This document shows, piece by piece, positions 6,451-11,356 of a stretch of 11,356 bases of DNA; position 1 is the first letter of the stretch; the number at the start of each line of letters is the position of its first letter. The stretch is from Candidatus Aminicenantota bacterium (lineage in GTDB: Bacteria > Acidobacteriota > Aminicenantia > Aminicenantales > JAFGBC01). The notes below the pieces were generated by a model, which was given only the letters and a program-made list of their open reading frames with translations, searched no databases and was not told the DNA's origin. A program made the position numbers and the translations under genes. The stretch spans positions 1-11,356 of the forward strand of contig JAFGBC010000079.1 of the NCBI GenBank assembly GCA_016933355.1, read 5' to 3'.

Positions 6451-6479
6451 TTGTCCGGAAAGGCCGGGGGGTGTACGAT
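6451..6479 (+). promoter_or_regulatory. Possible promoter of the secreted protein gene
   Basis: TTGTCC (6451-6456) and TACGAT (6474-6479) are spaced by 17 bp, each matching consensus at 4 of 6 bases, 26 nt before the ATG at 6506. The gap after the corrinoid protein gene (6390-6505) shows no convincing terminator, so read-through from that gene is also possible. Confidence 0.35.
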
Positions 6480-6505
6480 GATATGTGGCCCGTGAGGAGG
6501 ATCAT

Positions 6506-7372
6506 ATGAGACGCTGTTCGCGCAACGCTATTCTGCCGGTCCTGGGGGCGCTGTCGCTCATGGCCGTTATCCCCGCCGCGGCTAAGGACGCGCCCGTCCG
6601 GAGCGCCTGGGCCGCCGAGCCGGTCAAGGTCGACGGCCTGGATCTGGAGTGGACCGCCGCCGAGCTGGCGGTCGATAAGGACACCCAAGCCGCTTACGGC
6701 TTCCGCAACGACGGCCGAAACCTCTACCTGGTCTTTATCTTCAACGACCCGAAATCTCTCAGCTCGATCGACGCCACCGGCATGACCGTCTATTCCAACG
6801 CCGAGGGGAAGAAAAAGAAGGACAACGGCATCGTCTTCAAGGCCCGGCGCGTCAACGCCCAAGAGCTTATCGCCGCCTGGGAAAAGGACGGGCAGGTCGT
6901 TACCGAGGAGCGAAAGCGCGAGATTGCGGGCCGTCCGTTCTATGTCCTCTACGAGAGCGAAGTGATCGACAAGAAACGGAGCGAGCCCGGGGCCGGTGAT
7001 CCGGGAGCCGCCCCCGCGGAGCCGCCCCTCTTCCGGAACGCGCTCAAGGACAAGATCGCGGTCTATGAGTTTCGGATCCCCCTCAGCCGGGCCGGACAAC
7101 CGGGCGGGATCGGGGCCGCGCCCGGCGCCGCGATCAAGCTCGGGTTCGAGTGGGGCGGCATGACCGAGGAGATGCGCAAGGCCATGATGGCCCGCCGCGC
7201 CGCGGCGGGGAGCCAGGCCGCTACGATGGACACCTCGATGGAAGGCGCTATCCGCGGCGGCGACGAACGGGCCGACGCCGGACGGGACACGTCGTCGCCG
7301 TTCATGCGCGGCCCCAAGAAGCATTCCTTCTGGATCGACCTTGAGCTGGCCGCCCCACCGGGCGGGTTTTGA
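6506..7372 (+). CDS. Secreted protein, possible CBM9-like domain
   Basis: 288 residues from the ATG at 6506, preceded by GAGGAGG (6494-6500); a GTG at 6485 lies upstream of this site and is not favoured. Residues 1-26 form a signal peptide: basic start, hydrophobic 9-22, then AAA before KD. After it, VKVDGLDLEW and FRNDGRNLYLVFIFND (66-81) recall the opening of family 9 carbohydrate-binding-like domains, and KIAVYEFRIPLSR (183-195) is a typical later strand. The match is by pattern only. Unusual parts are a GKKKKDNG turn (101-108), an Ala/Pro-rich linker around 159-174, and a Met/Ala/Arg-rich stretch (221-250) of low complexity. The role may be binding of a glycan or cell-envelope component outside the cytoplasm; no enzyme motif is seen. 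It converges with the transporter gene, 10 bp away. Confidence 0.8.
   Translation: MRRCSRNAILPVLGALSLMAVIPAAAKDAPVRSAWAAEPVKVDGLDLEWTAAELAVDKDTQAAYGFRNDGRNLYLVFIFNDPKSLSSIDATGMTVYSNAEGKKKKDNGIVFKARRVNAQELIAAWEKDGQVVTEERKREIAGRPFYVLYESEVIDKKRSEPGAGDPGAAPAEPPLFRNALKDKIAVYEFRIPLSRAGQPGGIGAAPGAAIKLGFEWGGMTEEMRKAMMARRAAAGSQAATMDTSMEGAIRGGDERADAGRDTSSPFMRGPKKHSFWIDLELAAPPGGF
7350..7370 (+). terminator. Intrinsic terminator overlapping the end of the secreted protein gene
   Basis: CCGCCC (7350-7355) and GGGCGG (7360-7365) form a 6-bp GC stem with loop CACC, followed by GTTTT (7366-7370). The last T is the first base of the TGA stop codon, so the hairpin lies within the final codons. The T-run is short, so efficiency is uncertain. 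The reverse strand has no T-run after the stem, so it would not stop transcription of the convergent gene. Confidence 0.5.
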
Positions 7373-7382
7373 TCTTCGTAAC

Positions 7383-8297
7383 CTAGCCGACCGTCGCCAG
7401 ATAGGCGCCCAGGAAGGCGAGCCCGATCGCCAGGATCCGCCAGGGCGTGGCCTTTTCCTTGAGGAAGATTGCCGCCAGGATGAAGATGAAGATCGTGCTG
7501 AGCTGGCTGAGGGCGGCCGCGACCGAGGCGAACGTGTATTTCATCCCCGCCATCCAGGACATCAGGCTCAGGTAAGTCCCCAGGAAAGCCGCCGGGGCCA
7601 TGACCCGCAGGTTGGCGCGGCGGGCCAGCGGGCGGAGTAGCTCCTTGCGGCCGGGAAGGACGGCGAAAACGATCGCCAGAGAAGCCGCCGCCCCGGCCAG
7701 CCTCATGAACACCGCCCAGATCAGCGGGACGGAGGCGAGGAGCGGCTTGATCATGACGATCCCGGCCGCCATCGTCAGCATCGCGGCCGTCCCCAACCCG
7801 GCGCCGAGGAGGAGCTCGCGGTGCGGCACCGCCCGCTCGTGCTTCTTCTGGCCGATGGTCAGGACGGCCGAGATGATGAGGGCGACCCCGAAGATCTGGA
7901 GGGCGCTCATCGTCTCGCCCAGAAACATCATCGAGAACCCGATGATGAAGGGGCTGTAGAAGCAGTCCACGATGGCCGTCAGGCTCGCCCCCAGCTTGTT
8001 GAGGCTGGCCAGGAACAGCGTATCCGAGACGGTGATCCCCAGGATCCCGCTCGCGATCATCAGCAGGTAGGGGCGGGCGCCCAGGTCGGGCGTGAGGGCG
8101 ACGCCGAAGACGGCCGCGGTCAGCACGACCAGGACGAGCGCGAACACGTTTTTAAAGAGGTTGAGGGCCAGCGGGTGGACCGACCGCCCGACGATGCGGA
8201 AGAGGATGACGGCGAAGGCCCAGACGAGAGCGGCCGTGACGGAGAAGATCTCGCCGATGTACGGGATGTTGAGCAGGGCGTCCAGGGAGCCGGCCAT
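7383..8297 (-). CDS. DMT superfamily transporter (two EamA repeats)
   Basis: 304 residues from the ATG at 8297. A TTG at 8333 would extend it but forms the -35 box. The protein has about ten hydrophobic helices in two halves, each an EamA-type repeat. The first half runs from the GEIFSVTAALVWAF region through GVALIISAVL. The second ends in SQLSTIFIFILAAIFLKEK and a final helix to the C-terminus. The LGETMSALQIFGVALI and LKEKATPWRILAIGLAFLGAY segments are the typical last-helix pairs of each repeat. Known members export amino acids, nucleobases or other metabolites, or import them; the substrate here cannot be predicted. The gene runs against the secreted protein gene and is divergent from the peptidase gene, with a 153-bp intergenic region. 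Confidence 0.92.
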   Translation of the reverse strand: MAGSLDALLNIPYIGEIFSVTAALVWAFAVILFRIVGRSVHPLALNLFKNVFALVLVVLTAAVFGVALTPDLGARPYLLMIASGILGITVSDTLFLASLNKLGASLTAIVDCFYSPFIIGFSMMFLGETMSALQIFGVALIISAVLTIGQKKHERAVPHRELLLGAGLGTAAMLTMAAGIVMIKPLLASVPLIWAVFMRLAGAAASLAIVFAVLPGRKELLRPLARRANLRVMAPAAFLGTYLSLMSWMAGMKYTFASVAAALSQLSTIFIFILAAIFLKEKATPWRILAIGLAFLGAYLATVG

Positions 8298-8304
8298 GTC
8301 CGCC

Positions 8305-8333
8305 CTTATACCAGAATCGCCGGGGTGGGTCAA
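8305..8333 (-). promoter_or_regulatory. Near-consensus promoter of the EamA transporter, predicted leaderless
   Basis: On the minus strand, -35 TTGACC (8328-8333; 5 of 6) and -10 TATAAG (8305-8310; 5 of 6) have an ideal 17-bp spacer, and TGG directly before the -10 makes it an extended -10. The -10 ends 7 nt before the ATG at 8297, so transcription should start at or next to the A of the start codon. Confidence 0.65.
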
Positions 8334-8388
8334 ACCCGCCCGCCGGTCAAGCCGAGCCGAAAAGGAGCGCCCTTTTTAAGCGCGGATT

Positions 8389-8397
8389 TGGTATGAT
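8389..8397 (+). promoter_or_regulatory. Extended -10 promoter of the C69 peptidase gene
   Basis: TGG-TATGAT (TATGAT at 8392-8397) is an extended -10 element. No good -35 lies at the right distance, and only a T-run at 8373-8377 is seen. A start near 8404 would give a leader of about 47 nt containing a 5-bp GGCGG/CCGCC hairpin and the AAGGAG at 8434-8439, 11 nt before the ATG. Confidence 0.4.
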
Positions 8398-8450
8398 ACG
8401 GGGCGGACGGTCCCCTTGGGCCGCCGAACAATCAAGGAGCGACAGCGAAC

Positions 8451-10043
8451 ATGAGGATGCGTTTTAAACGGCGGATGCGGAACCTCGTCCTTCCGGTCGT
8501 TGCGGCGGTCCTTCTGGTCGGAGCGGACGCCGGCCCGGGCGCCGGCGGGGACGAGCCCGCGTTCGAATCCTGCACGAGCCTGTTCGTCGGGCGGCTGGCC
8601 TCGGCCGACGGCTCGACCATGACCTCCCACTCCTGCGACAGCGGGACCGACCGGACCTGGATGACGATCGTCGCCCGCGCCCGCTACGCGCCCGGGACGA
8701 CGGCCAAGGTCTATTTCGAGGCCAAGCGGACCAAGGGGCCGGACGACCCCGACCGGCTCGAGACGGGCGAGATTCCCCAGGTCGCCGAGACCTACGCCTA
8801 TCTCAATGCCGCCTATCCGATCATGAACGACCGCCAGCTCGCGATCGGCGAGACGACGATCGGCGGCCGGCGCGAGCTCAAGAGCGACGAGGGTTTGATC
8901 GACGCGCCCGAGCTCTACCGTCTCGTCCTGGAGCGGGCGTCCACCGCCCGCGAGGCGATCCGGGTCGCGGACGCCCTGACCGCCCAGTACGGCTACACGG
9001 ACTGGGGCGAGTGCTTCACGTTCGCCGACCCGCGGGAGGTCTGGCACTTCGAGATCTTCGGGCCGGGCAAAGGCCGCAAGGGCGCGGTCTGGGCCGCCCA
9101 GAGGGTGCCCGACGACGAGGTCGGCGTCTCGGCCAACGCCTCGCGCATCCGCGGCCTCGACCTCGGCGATCCCGAGCGGTTCATGGCCTCCGCCAACGTC
9201 ATGTCCCTGGCGGAGGATCTGGGCTTCTGGAGCAAGGCCTCCGGAAAGCCGTTCGAGGTGTGCTACGCCTACGCGCCGGAATCGCGGACGAGCATCTATT
9301 GCCGCCGCCGCGAGTGGCGGGCGCTGAGCCTGCTCGCCCCGTCGCTCAAGCTCCACCCGGAATCGGAGAATTATCCCTTCTCGGTCAAGCCCGAGAAGAA
9401 GGTCACGGTCCGGGACCTGCTCGCGATCTTTCGCGACACTTACCGGGATACGGCCTACGACATGACGCGGACGCTGACCGTCGTCAACCGCAAGGGCGAG
9501 CTCGTCAAGAGCCCGGTCGCGCACCCCTTCCTCAGCGCCGATTGGCGCGACCTCCTCCGCCTGCGCCGCGAGCGGACGATCTGCTCGGCGGCCGCGACCT
9601 ACCTCCAGATCACCCAGTCCCGGGCCTGGCTTCCGGACCCGATCGGCGGCGTCGTTTGGCTCGGCTACGACAACCCGGCAACGACCCCGCACATGCCGTT
9701 CTACATCGGGATCTCGCGGATGCCGGCCTCCTACATGGTCGACGGCCGCTGGGGGTTCCGGCGCGACTGCGCCTGGTGGGCGTTCCGCACCGTGAGCAAG
9801 CTGGCGCTCCTCCGCTGGCGGGACATGATTAAGGACATCGAAAACGTCTGGATGGGGATCGAAGATGCCGCCTTCGCCGACCAGGCCCGGATCGAAGCCG
9901 AAGCGGTGGCGCTTTATGAGGCCGACCCGGCCCGGGCCCGCGAGTTCCTTACGCGCTACAGCCTTGACCGGGCCGAGAAGGCGGTGGCCGCCTACTGGGC
10001 GCTGGCCGACGAGCTCCTGGGCAAGTACGCGGCGGCCTGGTAG
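8451..10043 (+). CDS. Secreted C69-family dipeptidase (Ntn hydrolase)
   Basis: 530 residues from the ATG at 8451, with AAGGAG 11 nt upstream. Residues 1-27 form a signal peptide with a very basic start and hydrophobic 12-24. A short propeptide follows up to Cys41, the expected N-terminal nucleophile, in ESCTSLFVGRLASADGSTMT. Family C69 enzymes (PepD type) cleave themselves before this Cys and then hydrolyse dipeptides. Other family signatures are NDRQLAIGETTIGGRREL (125-142), YGYTDWGECFTFADPREVW (about 181-199), AAQRVPDDEVGVSANASRIR and the C-terminal PFYIGISRMP region. Length fits the family norm. Secretion suggests that it digests peptides outside the cytoplasm. The symporter gene begins 53 bp downstream without a terminator, which suggests coupled hydrolysis and uptake. 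Assignment is confident; substrate preference is not known. Confidence 0.93.
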   Translation: MRMRFKRRMRNLVLPVVAAVLLVGADAGPGAGGDEPAFESCTSLFVGRLASADGSTMTSHSCDSGTDRTWMTIVARARYAPGTTAKVYFEAKRTKGPDDPDRLETGEIPQVAETYAYLNAAYPIMNDRQLAIGETTIGGRRELKSDEGLIDAPELYRLVLERASTAREAIRVADALTAQYGYTDWGECFTFADPREVWHFEIFGPGKGRKGAVWAAQRVPDDEVGVSANASRIRGLDLGDPERFMASANVMSLAEDLGFWSKASGKPFEVCYAYAPESRTSIYCRRREWRALSLLAPSLKLHPESENYPFSVKPEKKVTVRDLLAIFRDTYRDTAYDMTRTLTVVNRKGELVKSPVAHPFLSADWRDLLRLRRERTICSAAATYLQITQSRAWLPDPIGGVVWLGYDNPATTPHMPFYIGISRMPASYMVDGRWGFRRDCAWWAFRTVSKLALLRWRDMIKDIENVWMGIEDAAFADQARIEAEAVALYEADPARAREFLTRYSLDRAEKAVAAYWALADELLGKYAAAW

Positions 10044-10096
10044 GGCAGGGAGGCGTCGACGCGACAGCGCCGTGACGGAGCCGAGAGGCTGAGCGG

Positions 10097-11356
10097 ATGA
10101 CGGTCCTCGGGCTCCATCCCCTCGATTTCGCGATCATCGTCGTCTTCGTCGCCGTCATGCTCGTCCTGGGCTGGCGGGCCTCGCGCCGGACCCGGACGGC
10201 CGAGGACTTCTACATCGCCGGCCGCCGCCTGGGTAAATTCTACCAGTTCTTCCTCAACCTGGGGACGTCGACCAACGCCGACCAGGCCATCGTCGTCTCG
10301 CGCGAGGTCTACCGCCAGGGGATCGGCGGGATGTGGATCCAGTACTTGGTCCTGTTCCTGACGCCCTTCTACTGGTTCACGACCTGCTTCTTCCGGCGGG
10401 TCCGCCTGGTCACGATCGGGGACTTCTTCAACGAGCGCTTCAAGAGCCGCTTCCTGGGCGCCGCCTTCGCCGTTTTCACCCTGTTCATGGCCTTCCTGGG
10501 CAACGGCGTCGGCTACATGGTCGCGGCCAAGACGATGATCGCCCTCACGCCAAAGCCGGAGACGAGCTACACGGCGGCCGAGCGGGCGAGCGTCGCGATG
10601 TTCCATGAGCTCCGCGCCTTGGAGGTCGAGCGCGACGGCGCCGGGCTGGACGAGGCCGAGACGGCCCGGCTGGCCGAGCTCCGCGACCGCGACAAGAAAG
10701 GGGAGCTCCGCTCGGTCGTCTCCTACACGAACCCGTTCGTCATTTACGCGATTTACACGGTCATCGTCGGCGTCTATACGATGATGGGCGGGTTCTTCGC
10801 GGCCGTCCTGACCGACGTCATCCAGGGCGTCCTGATCACGACCTTCTCTCTGCTCCTGATCCCGATCGGCCTCTCCAGGGTCGGCGGCTTCGCCGGGCTC
10901 CACCGCGCCGTCCCCGATTACATGTTCGCGCTGTTCGGCTCGGCCTCGGTCAGCGAGTACGCTTGGTATACGATCCTGGCCATGGCCCTGGCCAACCTGG
11001 TCTCGATCATCGCCTCGGCCCCCGGCATGCAGACGGCCGGCTCGGCCAAGGACGAGATGACGGCCCGCTTCGGGATGATCGGGGGGATGTTCTTCAAGCG
11101 CTTCATCATGCTCTTCTGGGCGCTGACCGGCCTGCTGGCCATCGCCCTCTACGCCGGCCGGCTCCATGATCCCGACCTGATCTGGGGGACCATGACGATG
11201 GACCTCCTCTTCCCGGGCGCGATCGGCCTGATGATGGCCGGCATCCTGGCCGCCAAGATGTCGGCCCTCTCGGGGGCGAGCGTTTCATACTCGGCCCTCT
11301 TCATCCGGAACCTCTACCAGCCCTTCGTCAAGCCCAAGACCGACCGCCAGCTGATC
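10097..11356 (+). CDS. Sodium:solute symporter family protein (C-terminus cut by window edge)
   Basis: 420 codons from the ATG at 10097, with GAGAGG 8 nt upstream, open to the right edge. The first helix is about 10-28. SSS family marks are AEDFYIAGRRLG (35-46), VYTMMGGFFAAVLTDVIQG (226-244), and the SAPGMQTAGSAKDE and KMSALSGASVSYSALFIRNLY (387-407) segments. The fold should be LeuT-like with further helices beyond the edge. Two oddities stand out. There is an inserted hydrophilic, charged segment of about 58 residues (151-208) between helices. The Na2-site Ser-Ser/Thr pair of vSGLT and PutP appears as S389-A390. The TSTNADQAI segment (57-65) in the second helix is also divergent. It lies 53 bp after the secreted dipeptidase gene, so amino acids or peptides are plausible cargo, but sugars or other solutes cannot be excluded. 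Confidence 0.9.
   Translation, partial: MTVLGLHPLDFAIIVVFVAVMLVLGWRASRRTRTAEDFYIAGRRLGKFYQFFLNLGTSTNADQAIVVSREVYRQGIGGMWIQYLVLFLTPFYWFTTCFFRRVRLVTIGDFFNERFKSRFLGAAFAVFTLFMAFLGNGVGYMVAAKTMIALTPKPETSYTAAERASVAMFHELRALEVERDGAGLDEAETARLAELRDRDKKGELRSVVSYTNPFVIYAIYTVIVGVYTMMGGFFAAVLTDVIQGVLITTFSLLLIPIGLSRVGGFAGLHRAVPDYMFALFGSASVSEYAWYTILAMALANLVSIIASAPGMQTAGSAKDEMTARFGMIGGMFFKRFIMLFWALTGLLAIALYAGRLHDPDLIWGTMTMDLLFPGAIGLMMAGILAAKMSALSGASVSYSALFIRNLYQPFVKPKTDRQLI

Noticed and set aside
8376..9692. A 438-codon minus-strand open frame over the peptidase gene
   Set aside because: It lies antisense to a well-supported C69 peptidase and shows no recognisable domain.
9992..11167. A 391-codon minus-strand open frame over the symporter gene
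   Set aside because: Its Asp/Glu/Arg/Gln-rich repetitive translation is a typical antisense shadow of a membrane protein gene.

Overview
This is an 11.4-kb window from a GC-rich bacterial chromosome. Eight protein-coding genes can be supported, six of them complete and two cut by the window edges. Long open frames on the opposite strands of these genes are shadows typical of high-GC coding DNA. The gene set suggests an environmental, probably anaerobic or facultative heterotroph: a corrinoid protein, an Old Yellow Enzyme with a cysteine cluster, a radical SAM enzyme, a secreted C69 dipeptidase and a sodium:solute symporter. The overall style resembles Acidobacteriota or Candidatus Aminicenantota. 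That placement is only an impression, because no rRNA or marker gene is present.

Left part (1-4193, minus strand): a tight four-gene operon. It is transcribed from a putative promoter at 4164-4193, in the order xylose-isomerase-like TIM-barrel protein, single-domain Old Yellow Enzyme family oxidoreductase, NUDIX hydrolase, radical SAM/SPASM protein (cut by the left edge). Spacings are 10, 3 and 22 bp. The combination suggests modification of a sugar, cofactor or peptide, but no substrate can be named. It is the best candidate here for an undescribed pathway.

Middle (4202-5765): a 321-bp gene-free stretch with a long inverted repeat. Next comes a minus-strand four-helix membrane protein of unknown function with two LPxC motifs. 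A 231-bp intergenic region follows, holding a palindrome, two exact copies of a 27-bp direct repeat and the promoter of the next gene.

Middle-right (5766-8333): a plus-strand corrinoid (B12-binding) protein without any methyltransferase beside it. It is followed by a secreted protein with a possible carbohydrate-binding-like domain, which ends in a terminator hairpin. A DMT/EamA-type transporter gene converges on it from the minus strand. The transporter has a near-consensus promoter placed so close to its ATG that the mRNA should be leaderless.

Right part (8392-11356): a plus-strand pair, a secreted C69-family dipeptidase and a sodium:solute symporter running off the right edge. They are 53 bp apart and probably form a unit for peptide hydrolysis outside the cytoplasm and uptake of a product.
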